In this document: piece by piece, positions 8,823-17,075 of the stretch | How the letters are laid out: each line of letters opens with the position of its first letter | Numbering within the stretch: the first letter of the stretch is position 1 | From: Amaricoccus sp003258405 | Lineage (GTDB): Bacteria > Pseudomonadota > Alphaproteobacteria > Rhodobacterales > Rhodobacteraceae | Direction: 5' to 3' | DNA length: 64,000 nucleotides | Assembly (NCBI RefSeq): GCF_043226085.1 | Contig: NZ_CP171225.1 | Span: 3,782,001 to 3,846,000, forward strand | The notes under the pieces: generated by a model | Told to the model about the DNA's origin: nothing | Databases searched by the model: none | Seen by the model: the letters and a program-made list of their open reading frames with translations, nothing else | Program-made: the position numbers and the translations under genes

Positions 8823-9466
8823 CACTGGTCCGGTTCCTCCTTGTGGGCCTCGCCTTCGGCACGGCGGCGCTCCATCTCGGCGGCCAGCCTGGCTTTCAGG
8901 TATGCGCCTGGCGTGTCTTCCAGAGAGTCGATCCATGCCGTGTCGGCGGCGGCGGTGCGATCCCCGGTGACGGGGCGCCTGTTGGACTCGCGCTGTGGAT
9001 CGACTTCCGTCTGCACGATTCTCTGCTCCGGAGCGTCGGGATCGAAGGCCACGGCCCTTATGCCTGCCTCGGCAAGGATTGCCTCGATGCGGCCGTGGCC
9101 CATGGCCTCTCCGACAACGGGCGGGACCAGCGCCTTGACCGTGTCCCGGTTGTGGCGCGCTTCGGTGTCATAGCGGTTGGCAAACAGCACGGCGTCGAAA
9201 TAGGCGACCGAGAGCGCATATTCGCCGGTTGCCGCCAGGGTGAGGCCGCGGTCATAGGTGGCGCTGCGGCCGACGGCGGCGAACCCGGCGTCGGCTTCGG
9301 CATAGCGGCCCGCGGCGTAGAGTGCGGCCGCCCGCGCCGAGGGATCGCTGACAAGCGGCACGGCGAGGGAGGGGAAGCCTGCCTGCCATGCGAGCTTGCC
9401 CCAGGCTTGCGGTCCGGCGGCAAGCGCGCAGGCCGTCGCCGCGATGGCGATGAGACGGGCCCTCAT
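8819..9466 (-). CDS. TPR protein of the MoxR/VWA cluster (BatC/MxaK-like)
   Basis: 215 residues with an N-terminal signal sequence (RLIAIAATACALAAG) and about two tetratricopeptide units (AAALYAAGRYAEADAGFAAV; GLTLAATGEYALSVAYFDAV) at roughly 47-100, followed by a charged, disordered C-terminus. Start selected where ATG overlaps the upstream stop (ATGA). In Bat and Mxa clusters such TPR proteins accompany the VWA proteins; a scaffold role is inferred. Confidence 0.75.
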   Translation of the reverse strand: MRARLIAIAATACALAAGPQAWGKLAWQAGFPSLAVPLVSDPSARAAALYAAGRYAEADAGFAAVGRSATYDRGLTLAATGEYALSVAYFDAVLFANRYDTEARHNRDTVKALVPPVVGEAMGHGRIEAILAEAGIRAVAFDPDAPEQRIVQTEVDPQRESNRRPVTGDRTAAADTAWIDSLEDTPGAYLKARLAAEMERRRAEGEAHKEEPDQW

Positions 9467-10392
9467 GTCTGCCTCCGCCGGAACAGCAATGCCAGGGGAA
9501 GGAGCGCCAGCGCGGCAAGCCACGGTCCGAGGTCTCGGTACTCCAGGGCGCGCAGGTCCGCTTCCTGCTGCTGCGGCTTGCGCCGTGCCGAGAGCAGCGT
9601 GCCGATCGAGGCGAGATCGGAGGCGCTCGCCATCTCTCCGCCACCCGCCTCGACCACTGCCTGCAGGCTTTCTGCCATTGCCGCAGGCAGGCCATAGGGT
9701 GGCGCGTCCTGCGGAACGAAGATGCCCGAGATCCGGATCCCGTCTGCCGCCATCTGGCGGGCGACGTCAGCGGCGACCGGCCCCATGCCGCCGCCATCGG
9801 AGACCAGCACCACATCGGGGGCCACCGACGCGGCATCTGCAAGGACACGGCGGGCCATCATCAGGGCCCGGTCCGGACGGCTGCCCCCGACCGGCATGGT
9901 TTCGCTGTCCGTCACGGCGATCATGCCTTGCAGCGCCGCCGGATCGTCGGTGGGAATGCTGGCGAGGAAACTCTCCCCGGCATAGACGATCAGGCCGGCG
10001 GGACGGGCAGCGCCGATGTCGATCAGCCGCGACACGGCTGCCTGTGCGTCATCCAGGCCGCCCCCCCTGGTCATGGAGGGTGAGAGGTCGAAGAGGATCA
10101 TCAGCGCGTCGCGATTGCGCAGAAGAGGTGCATGATGGTCGCGGTTCGCGGGGCCCGCCAGCCCGGCACAGAGCAGCGCGAGGGCCAGCGCCATCAGCCA
10201 GGGATCGGGGCCTGAGCGTGGCGGGGTGACATGACCCCGGAGGCGCATTGCCTCGAGAAGATCGGGATCGACCACGGCACGCCATTCCGCCATGCCATCC
10301 GCCCGTCGCGCCACCAGTGCCGCGGCGACCGGGGCAAGGGGCAGCCCCAGCAGCCAGAGCGGCCTCAGCAGGATGAATTCGGGGAGTGTCAT
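9463..10392 (-). CDS. VWA domain protein (BatB/MxaL-like)
   Basis: 309 residues. Two N-terminal membrane segments (around LLRPLWLLGLPLAPVAAAL and WLMALALALLCAGLAG), then a von Willebrand A domain with the MIDAS motif DLSPS (DxSxS) and later VLVSDGGG, and a C-terminal membrane helix ending in RRRQT. Couples metal-dependent protein binding to a MoxR-type AAA+ ATPase in this family. Overlaps both neighbours by 4 bp (ATGA), so it is translationally coupled. Confidence 0.85.
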   Translation of the reverse strand: MTLPEFILLRPLWLLGLPLAPVAAALVARRADGMAEWRAVVDPDLLEAMRLRGHVTPPRSGPDPWLMALALALLCAGLAGPANRDHHAPLLRNRDALMILFDLSPSMTRGGGLDDAQAAVSRLIDIGAARPAGLIVYAGESFLASIPTDDPAALQGMIAVTDSETMPVGGSRPDRALMMARRVLADAASVAPDVVLVSDGGGMGPVAADVARQMAADGIRISGIFVPQDAPPYGLPAAMAESLQAVVEAGGGEMASASDLASIGTLLSARRKPQQQEADLRALEYRDLGPWLAALALLPLALLFRRRQT

Positions 10393-11345
10393 ACCCTCTC
10401 CTTCGCGTGCAGCGCCAGGGAGAGGCCGAGGCCTGCTGCTGCCAGGCCCGCGAACCACGGCCAGTAGAAGCGCCACGTCCGGACCGGGGGCATGTCCGCA
10501 AGGCTCGGCTCCAGCCTGTCGATGGCGCTGGTGACGCGCTCGAGGTCTTCCGTCGATCTGACGCGAAAGGTCTCGCCTCCTGCAGCCTCGGCGATGCGCC
10601 GCAGGGTTTCGCTGTCGACGGCATCCCGTGCCTTCGGGTCATCGGCCAGATCTGCAGGCCCCAGTGCGATGGTGTAGACCCTCATCCCGAGGTCCTGCGC
10701 CGCCTGCGCCGCAGCCACCGGATCAACCGCCCCCGTGGTATCCTGCCCGTCGGAGAGCAGGATGATGATACGGCTCTCCGCATCGCGCCCCCGGAGACGG
10801 CGGATGGCGAGGCCCAGCCCGTCGGCGATGGCCGTCGCCTTGCCGGATATGCCGATCTGAAGGGTTCCGATGGCCTGCGCCACGGCAGAGACATCATGGG
10901 TCGGGGCGGCCGCGACATAGGCGCGGTCCCCGAACACCACCAGCCCGACGCGGTCCCCGGTGCGCCCGCGGACGAACTGGGCTGCCACGGACTGGACAGC
11001 GGCAAGGCGTGAGGCGGTCTGGCCATCCAGCACGAAATCCTCCCGCTCCATCGACCCGGACAGGTCCAGCGCCAGCACGATGTCCCGTCCGGATGCGGGC
11101 ACCACGTCCAGCGCGCGTTCCTGCCGGGGGCCGGTCAGTGCCGTGACCAGCGCGATCCAGGCGCAGGCAAGGACGATCAGGCGCGCGTGGCGACGGACTG
11201 GCAGTGAGGCGGTCGGTCGGAAGGCGGCGGCCAGCGCCGGTGGCAGGCTCAGCGCGCCACTGGCAAATCTGCGCGGTGGAAGGATGCGAAGCAGCAGGAG
11301 TGGCAGGGGCAGCAGGCAGAAGGCCCAGGGTGCGGCAAAGCTCAT
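10389..11345 (-). CDS. VWA domain protein (BatA/MxaC-like)
   Basis: 318 residues. Membrane segments at about 5-22 and 57-72, a VWA domain with MIDAS motif DLSGSM and the downstream LLSDGQDTTGA loop, and a C-terminal helix (WPWFAGLAAAGLGLSLAL). Closely similar in plan to the next VWA gene, indicating an old duplication. ATGA overlaps at both ends. Confidence 0.88.
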   Translation of the reverse strand: MSFAAPWAFCLLPLPLLLLRILPPRRFASGALSLPPALAAAFRPTASLPVRRHARLIVLACAWIALVTALTGPRQERALDVVPASGRDIVLALDLSGSMEREDFVLDGQTASRLAAVQSVAAQFVRGRTGDRVGLVVFGDRAYVAAAPTHDVSAVAQAIGTLQIGISGKATAIADGLGLAIRRLRGRDAESRIIILLSDGQDTTGAVDPVAAAQAAQDLGMRVYTIALGPADLADDPKARDAVDSETLRRIAEAAGGETFRVRSTEDLERVTSAIDRLEPSLADMPPVRTWRFYWPWFAGLAAAGLGLSLALHAKERV

Positions 11346-11710
11346 CGGCCGCGCCTCCGGGCCGCTGCAAGGATGGCCGCTTCAAGCACGATCGGATCGG
11401 CAGGGGCGTCCGGATCATAAAGAGCCATCCGCATCTGCGGCGGGATGTCTTCGCCCAGTTCGCGCAAGAGGAGCGCCAAACCGGCCACGCGTTCTTGAGG
11501 AGCAAGACCGCTCAAGGCGGCGATCCGGGCGCGAGTCTGATGAATGGCATGGGGGCGGGGCCGGGTCAGGCCGCGCAACATGATGGACAGGAGCAATCCG
11601 CCCAACAGACCCAGCGCGATGACGGCCAGTGCATCCTGAAGGCCGAAGCGGGCGAAATCCTCCGGCACGCGCACCGGCGCCAAGCGCGACACGAGGTCTT
11701 CCGGCGTCAT
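11342..11710 (-). CDS. DUF4381 domain protein
   Basis: 122 residues with one membrane helix near 27-46 (LAVIALGLLGGLLLSIMLRG) and a cytoplasmic arginine-rich helical tail. Size, topology and position between a DUF58 gene and a VWA gene match DUF4381 proteins of Bat clusters. No biochemical role is known. Confidence 0.75.
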   Translation of the reverse strand: MTPEDLVSRLAPVRVPEDFARFGLQDALAVIALGLLGGLLLSIMLRGLTRPRPHAIHQTRARIAALSGLAPQERVAGLALLLRELGEDIPPQMRMALYDPDAPADPIVLEAAILAAARRRGR

Positions 11711-12546
11711 GCCGAGAGGTCCTCCGGTTGGCCCGAGCGCACGATCCGGAATGAAATCGCGTGTTCCGACAACAGTGCCGCCGTCCGGGATGCGCCGAAG
11801 CGCCCGCGTGACAGCGCGCGGCCAATGCGCGCGCTGAAATGCCCGGACGGCGGCGCCGTCTCCACGGCGTCCTGCACGAGAAGGACTTCGAACGGATTGC
11901 GTCGCGCCAGTGTTGTCACGATCGGTACAAAGCCGTCACCGGGCGCGTCCAGCCCGGTGGCCAGCAGGATTGCCGTGCCGGAGGCGATGCGCGCGGCGAT
12001 TTCCGGCAACATGTCGGTCAGGGGGCGCGGGTCTCCCTCCGGCTCTGTCATGACCTCGGCGTGTGTGCGGGCCAGGGTGGCCGCAATCTCCAGCATCGCC
12101 GCCTCGCGCGGGCGCGCGGGCCGCCACTCCAGGCCACCGTCGCGCAGGATCGCGAGGCCGCACCGTCCGCCGGAGCGGACGCAACGCCAGCCTTCGAGCG
12201 CCGCGGATTCCGCGGCCGCAACGGAGCGGAACCGTCGCTTCGTGCCCCAGAGCATGGAGGATCGCATGTCGACGACGAGCAGCAGGCTGCGCTCCACTTC
12301 CTCGTGCCGGCGGCGCAGCTGCGGCCGCCCGCTGCGCGCCGTGGCGGCAGGGTCCATCCGGCGCTGGTCATCCCCGTCCACGAAGGGCCGGAGGTCGTAG
12401 AGGTCGCCGCCTTCTCCCCGGCGCGGCCCGGAGAGGCCCGCAACCTGCCCCCGCGCGAGGCCCTCATGCGACATGGGCGTCGCGGCGGAGGCGAGTGCCA
12501 CCAGGCGGTTCAGCGAAAGGACGGCTCCCGAGATCGCGCCGTTCAT
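11707..12546 (-). CDS. DUF58 domain protein (MxaS-like)
   Basis: 279 residues. The DUF58 hallmark is present at about 48-68: DLRPFVDGDDQRRMDPAATA, followed by the degenerate VWA-like strand LLLVVDMRSSM. The start overlaps the moxR stop (TGATG). A later Met (MSHEGLARG) could be an alternative start. DUF58 proteins regularly sit next to MoxR ATPases and are thought to be their adaptors. Confidence 0.85.
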   Translation of the reverse strand: MNGAISGAVLSLNRLVALASAATPMSHEGLARGQVAGLSGPRRGEGGDLYDLRPFVDGDDQRRMDPAATARSGRPQLRRRHEEVERSLLLVVDMRSSMLWGTKRRFRSVAAAESAALEGWRCVRSGGRCGLAILRDGGLEWRPARPREAAMLEIAATLARTHAEVMTEPEGDPRPLTDMLPEIAARIASGTAILLATGLDAPGDGFVPIVTTLARRNPFEVLLVQDAVETAPPSGHFSARIGRALSRGRFGASRTAALLSEHAISFRIVRSGQPEDLSA

Positions 12547-13523
12547 CAGAGCGGCTCCACGACGGAGAGGATCTCGGCCATGATGCCGCGTGACGTCTCG
12601 CCGGCAGCCTCTGCACGCCAGGTCGGCGCCATGCGGTGGCAGAGTACGTCGGGGGCAAGCGCCTTCACGTCTTCCGGCACCGCGTAGTCGCGGCCGTTCA
12701 GCCAGGCCCGGGCCCGCGCCGCCGCGGCGAGCGACAGCGTCCCGCGCGGGCTGACCGCGTGGCGGATCCGGTCGGTCACGGCCAGCCCGTTGCCCGCCCG
12801 CCGCGTCATCATTACCAGCGCGACGATGTAGCGCCTGAGCGCGGGGGAGAGGTGAACCTGCACCACCTCTTCCTTCATCGCTGCAAGGGTCGACTGCGCG
12901 AGGCTCGGACCCGTCTGACCCGCATGGGCGCGCAATTCGCCCTCCACCAGATCGAGGATTGCAAGTTCTGTCGCTTCATCCGGCAGATCGAGCAGGACGT
13001 GGAACAGGAAACGGTCCAGCTGTGCTTCCGGCAACGGGAACGTGCCTTCCTGCTCCAGCGGGTTCTGGGTCGCCACGACCATGAACGGCTCAGGCAAAGG
13101 GCGCGCCATGGTGCCACTGGTCACCTGTTTCTCCGCCATGGCTTCCAGCAAGGCGGATTGAACCTTCGGAGGCGCGCGGTTGATCTCGTCGACCAGGACG
13201 AGTGAGTGAAAGACAGGACCGTGCAGAAACTCCATCGTCCCGCTGTCCTGCCGCCAGACCTGTGTTCCCGTTACGTCCGAGGGCATCAGGTCGGGTGTGC
13301 ACTGGATACGGGCAAAGCTGCCCTCCACGGCGTCGGACAGCCGCCTGACGGATCGCGTCTTGGCAAGCCCCGGCGGACCTTCGATCAGCACGTGCCCGCC
13401 GGTCAGCAGGCTGATCACCAGCCGTTCGACAAGAACGGACTGGCCGATCAGCCCGTCTTCCATGCGGCGTATCAGCGTCTGCGCGGCTTCCGCCAACGGT
13501 CCGGCAGGTGCAAGATCTTCCAT
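12546..13523 (-). CDS. MoxR family AAA+ ATPase
   Basis: 325 residues. Walker A GPPGLAKT, Walker B LVLVDEINRAPP, the sensor segment VVATQNPLEQEGTFPLPEAQLDRFLF and the MoxR C-terminal lid are all intact. The start chosen (13523) has GGGAGA eight bases upstream; an ATG 27 bp further out has no ribosome site. MoxR ATPases act as chaperones or insertases for metal/cofactor enzymes such as methanol dehydrogenase. First gene of the cluster, divergent from the sensor kinase. Confidence 0.93.
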   Translation of the reverse strand: MEDLAPAGPLAEAAQTLIRRMEDGLIGQSVLVERLVISLLTGGHVLIEGPPGLAKTRSVRRLSDAVEGSFARIQCTPDLMPSDVTGTQVWRQDSGTMEFLHGPVFHSLVLVDEINRAPPKVQSALLEAMAEKQVTSGTMARPLPEPFMVVATQNPLEQEGTFPLPEAQLDRFLFHVLLDLPDEATELAILDLVEGELRAHAGQTGPSLAQSTLAAMKEEVVQVHLSPALRRYIVALVMMTRRAGNGLAVTDRIRHAVSPRGTLSLAAAARARAWLNGRDYAVPEDVKALAPDVLCHRMAPTWRAEAAGETSRGIMAEILSVVEPL

Positions 13524-13602
13524 GCGTTTCTCCCGATCATCTTGCTGCATGAAGCCACGCCGGGGCGCTTCGACAAAGCCTTTCACGAGAAAACCGGAAA
13601 CG

Positions 13603-13619
13603 TCGGGCAATTTGCCCGA
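13603..13619. promoter_or_regulatory. 17-bp perfect dyad between moxR and the kinase gene
   Basis: TCGGGCAA-T-TTGCCCGA is a perfect 8-bp inverted repeat in the 153-bp divergent intergenic region, 80 bp from the moxR start and 58 bp from the kinase start. It is well placed to serve both promoters and may be a site for the adjacent NarL-type regulator. Confidence 0.5.
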
Positions 13620-13676
13620 GACAGACCGGCGGGTTTCCCCGATCCTCGGAGCCCGGACGTTCGGGGAGGAGCTGTG

Positions 13677-15014
13677 ATGAGTCTCAGGCTGCGACTGGTT
13701 CTGACGCTCTGGCTGGTGGCGCTGGCCGCGGGGGCCATCACCATCGGTCTTGCCGCTGCGGGGGCCTACGAGACCGCCGATCTCATGACACGCAACACGT
13801 TGACGCGGGCAGGCTACGTTCTCGAACGCAACTACCACATGGAGCCACGCGCGGGCGAACCGCTCTATGCCGAGATGACGTCGATCAAGCTTCTGGGCCT
13901 GATGGCTCCGGGCACCTGCATCCGGTTCGAGCAGCGCCGGATCACGGAACGGCGCATGTGCGCCAGCTGGCAGGTCTTCGGACCCGTTGCACCCGAGAAG
14001 TTCCGCAAGGCGGTCACGCGCATCTTCGGCGAACCGGCGCGGGTAACCGGCGCAGGCAGCGCGTCGCAGGACGGCGTCTACGGGATCGAGGTGAGTTTCG
14101 ACCCCGTTGCCGCCGCGACACTTGCCTGGCAACGGGTTCGGTTGGCGCTCTGGCAGACGCTGGGAATGGCCGCGGGGGTGCTCTTGCTTGGAACCATCGC
14201 GATCTATTCGCGGCTGGAGCCGGTGAGCGGCATTGTCCGGGGGCTTGACCGGCTCAGCAAGGGCGACCTCGACACGCGTGTCACGGCCTCCGGCGCGCCG
14301 GAATTCCGTCTTGTCGCCGAAGCGGTCAACCGGCTCGCGCAGCAGCTCAGGACCAGCACCGAAGCGCGTCGAAACCTGACGCGCCGCCTGATCGAGGTCG
14401 AGGACGTTGAACGCCGACAGCTGGCCCGCGACCTGCATGACGAGTTCGGCCAGATGCTGACCGCGACCGCGGCACTTGCGGCATCGATCCGTCTGACCGC
14501 GCCGCCCGAGAGCCCGGCGCTGGCCCGAGATGCCGATGCCATCGGGGCCAATATCCGTGCGATGATGAGCTGTCTGCGTGGTGCGTTTGCCCGGTTGCGC
14601 CCGCCCGACCTCGACGAGGTGGGGCTTGTCGCGAGCCTGCGCGGCATGTTGTCCGGCTGGCAGGCCCAGAGCAACGCCCGTCTGACGCTGGACAGCACGC
14701 TGGACGAAGACGGCATGAGTGGCGCGGTGTTGCTGGACCTCTACCGCATCGTGCAGGAATGCGTGACGAATGCCATGCGGCACGGAACGCCGTCGCAGGT
14801 CGCGGTATCGCTCCATCCCGACGGTGACGGGATCGCGCTGACCGTCGAGGATGATGGCGGCGGGCGGGCGGACGGCGGCGCGCCGGGCCACGGCCTTCTT
14901 GGCATGTCGGAACGGACGGAGGCCATGGGCGGAACGCTGCGTTTGCAGAACACGGGCCGGGGCGTTCGTATCCGGGTGACGCTGCCCGACGCGAGGGGGC
15001 GCTGCGCGGCATGA
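13677..15014 (+). CDS. NarL-type sensor histidine kinase
   Basis: 445 residues. TM1 about 5-28, a ~125-residue periplasmic sensor region, TM2 about 157-177, HAMP 178-232, then a HisKA_3 dimerisation helix with phospho-acceptor His254 in ARDLHDEFGQ and a C-terminal ATPase (ECVTNAMRHG N-box, VEDDGGG, GLLGMSERTEAMGG). The start has GGAGGA at -7. The ATG of the response regulator overlaps its stop. Size, type and position next to a moxR cluster recall MxaY, the kinase controlling methanol oxidation in Paracoccus; that equivalence is inference. Confidence 0.9.
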   Translation: MSLRLRLVLTLWLVALAAGAITIGLAAAGAYETADLMTRNTLTRAGYVLERNYHMEPRAGEPLYAEMTSIKLLGLMAPGTCIRFEQRRITERRMCASWQVFGPVAPEKFRKAVTRIFGEPARVTGAGSASQDGVYGIEVSFDPVAAATLAWQRVRLALWQTLGMAAGVLLLGTIAIYSRLEPVSGIVRGLDRLSKGDLDTRVTASGAPEFRLVAEAVNRLAQQLRTSTEARRNLTRRLIEVEDVERRQLARDLHDEFGQMLTATAALAASIRLTAPPESPALARDADAIGANIRAMMSCLRGAFARLRPPDLDEVGLVASLRGMLSGWQAQSNARLTLDSTLDEDGMSGAVLLDLYRIVQECVTNAMRHGTPSQVAVSLHPDGDGIALTVEDDGGGRADGGAPGHGLLGMSERTEAMGGTLRLQNTGRGVRIRVTLPDARGRCAA

Positions 15015-15652
15015 AGGAGTTCAGCGTCATCATCGTCGACGACCATCCGGTCGTGCGCGAAGGCTACCGCCGATTGATCGACCTGCAACCCGGGCTGAAG
15101 ATCGTCGGAGAGGCGGAGGACGCCCGAACCGCCTATGCTCAGTTTCGTGCCCTGAAGCCCGATGTTGTGGTCATGGACGTCACGCTGCCCGGTGCGAGCG
15201 GCATCGAAGCTGTCCGCCACATCCGGCAGTATGACGACAGCGCCAGGATCGTCGTCTTCACGATGCACCTGAGCGCAGCCTTTGCGCTGAAGGCCATCAA
15301 GGCGGGCGCGACGAGCTATATCACCAAATGCAGCGATCCGAAGACCCTGATCGAGGCGATATTCGGCGCGTTGCAGGGGCGGACGGTGATCTCTCCCGAC
15401 GTGATCGAGGCGATTGCCCGCGATCGCGTATCGGGCATGCGTAGCGGCCTCGCGGACCTCAGCCCGCGCCAGACCGAGATCCTCTGTCTGCTCGCCCGCG
15501 GCTGGCCAGCCGAGCGGGTCGCGGAGGAACTGGCGATCAGCCAGAAGACGGTTCGCAACAACCACTACCAGATCAAGAGCATACTCGGGCTGGAAACGGA
15601 CGCTCAGCTGGTCTGGTTCGCACTTGAAACCGGCCTCCTGCAGGCCGTCTGA
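15011..15652 (+). CDS. NarL/FixJ-family response regulator
   Basis: 213 residues. Receiver domain with DD at 10-11, phospho-acceptor Asp56 (MDVTLPG) and the K in YITK; C-terminal LuxR-type HTH (LSPRQTEILCLLARGWPAERVAEELAISQKTVRNN, about 149-183). ATGA overlap with the kinase gene. Likely target: the divergent moxR operon. A role like MxaX is possible but no mxaF or xoxF gene is in the window. Confidence 0.92.
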   Translation: MKEFSVIIVDDHPVVREGYRRLIDLQPGLKIVGEAEDARTAYAQFRALKPDVVVMDVTLPGASGIEAVRHIRQYDDSARIVVFTMHLSAAFALKAIKAGATSYITKCSDPKTLIEAIFGALQGRTVISPDVIEAIARDRVSGMRSGLADLSPRQTEILCLLARGWPAERVAEELAISQKTVRNNHYQIKSILGLETDAQLVWFALETGLLQAV

Positions 15653-15743
15653 GCGGGGCTGGTCTACCCCCTGACAGGTGGTCCTCCTTGAGGTCGGCTT
15701 TCGAGCTGGCTGGAGGACATGGAAAGAAACCGCTACCGGAGCG

Positions 15744-17075
15744 CTATCCAGGTTCGTCCGGTTTGCGCTCAGCATCCGACGAGATCGCATATCGTCGCAT
15801 CTTGTCATTCAGGGTGCGTCGCGGAAGCCCGAGGGTCTCTGCCGCGCGCAGGGTGTTGCCTGCATGGGCATCCAGAACCGCAGAAATCTCGCGGGCTTCG
15901 AACTCGGCGACGCGATCGGCAAGTGTCATCGGGGCCGACAGGGGCGCGCCTGTGCCTTCAAACTCGACCAGCCCAAGCGCAAAGGCCTCGGCACTTGACT
16001 TCAACTCGCGCACATTGCCGCTCCAGGCCTGACGCTTGAGTTTCTGCGACAGCGTCCAGGGCAGTTCCGGGGCCGAGCGGCCATAGCGGCGCGCGGCGAG
16101 CTGCGCGTAATGGGCAAAGATCAGGGGGATATCCTCGCCCGCTTCGCGCAGTGTCGGCGTCGTCAGCTCTGCCCCGGCCAGCCGAAAGAAGAGATCCGGG
16201 CGGAAGGTGTCGAGCAGGCGCAGGTTGGCTTTCGTCGTCGCTATCACCCGGACATCCAGACGCCGTGCGACCGTGTCCCCCATGCGCTCGAAACTGCGCT
16301 CCTGCAGGACCCGCAACAGCTTGGCCTGAATGGCCATCGGCATCGTTTCGACCTCATCGAGCATCAGTGTGCCGCCATGAGCCGCTTCCAGCTTGCCTGC
16401 ACGGCCCTCGGCATCGTGCGCCAGGGCGCCCGCACCGTGACCGAACAGGATCGTTTCCGCCATGGTTTCCGGCAGGGCCGCGCAATTGAGCGCCACAAAC
16501 GGGCCGTCTGACCGGGTGCTCGCGGCATGGATGGCACGGGCGGCGAGCTCCTTGCCCGTTCCCGTCTCGCCGGTGATGAGCACATCAAGATCGACCGAGG
16601 CCAAAACCGAAATGCGCTTGCGAAATTGCTGCATGGCGCGGGACCGCCCGAGGATGTTGCTGTCGGCACGCTCGGCGAGCACCTGTTGCAGGCGTTCGAC
16701 CTCGTTCCGCGCGGCTTGGGCCTCCAGGGTGCGGCGGACCACCGCCAGGAGATGTGCGGAGTCGTAAGGTTTTTCCAGGAAGTCTTCGGCGCCTGCGCGA
16801 ATGGCTTCCACCGCGTGGCCGACATCACCGTTGCCTGTCAGCAGCACGACGGGCACGCCATGCCGCTGCGCCCGAAGCTGTTTGAGAAAGGCAATGCCGT
16901 CCATGCCGGGCATGCGCAGATCGCTGATGACAAGATCCGGCTGCTCCGTCATCGCCGCCAACGCGGCACCCGCGGTGTCGAATGTCTGCACGCCATATCC
17001 CGAGGCGTCGATCAGATCGGCAAGCGCCGACAGATGATCGTCATCGTCATCGACAATGAAGATTCTGGCGCTCAT
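15744..17075 (-). CDS. DctD-type enhancer-binding response regulator lacking GAFTGA
   Basis: 443 residues. Receiver with Asp52 (SDLRMPG); AAA+ domain with Walker A GETGTGKE (169-176), Walker B LMLDE (237-241), arginine finger region RPDLFFRL and WSGNVREL; C-terminal Fis-type HTH (NTLRAAETLGLPRRTLNDKM). Where family members have GHxxGAFTGA, this protein reads GHGAGALAHDA (about 212-222), so the loop that contacts sigma-54 is missing. It may act with the vegetative sigma factor, as known for the Rhodobacter capsulatus NtrC that lacks the motif. Coupled to the DctB-type kinase (ATGA) at the end of the TRAP operon. Confidence 0.9.
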   Translation of the reverse strand: MSARIFIVDDDDDHLSALADLIDASGYGVQTFDTAGAALAAMTEQPDLVISDLRMPGMDGIAFLKQLRAQRHGVPVVLLTGNGDVGHAVEAIRAGAEDFLEKPYDSAHLLAVVRRTLEAQAARNEVERLQQVLAERADSNILGRSRAMQQFRKRISVLASVDLDVLITGETGTGKELAARAIHAASTRSDGPFVALNCAALPETMAETILFGHGAGALAHDAEGRAGKLEAAHGGTLMLDEVETMPMAIQAKLLRVLQERSFERMGDTVARRLDVRVIATTKANLRLLDTFRPDLFFRLAGAELTTPTLREAGEDIPLIFAHYAQLAARRYGRSAPELPWTLSQKLKRQAWSGNVRELKSSAEAFALGLVEFEGTGAPLSAPMTLADRVAEFEAREISAVLDAHAGNTLRAAETLGLPRRTLNDKMRRYAISSDAERKPDEPG

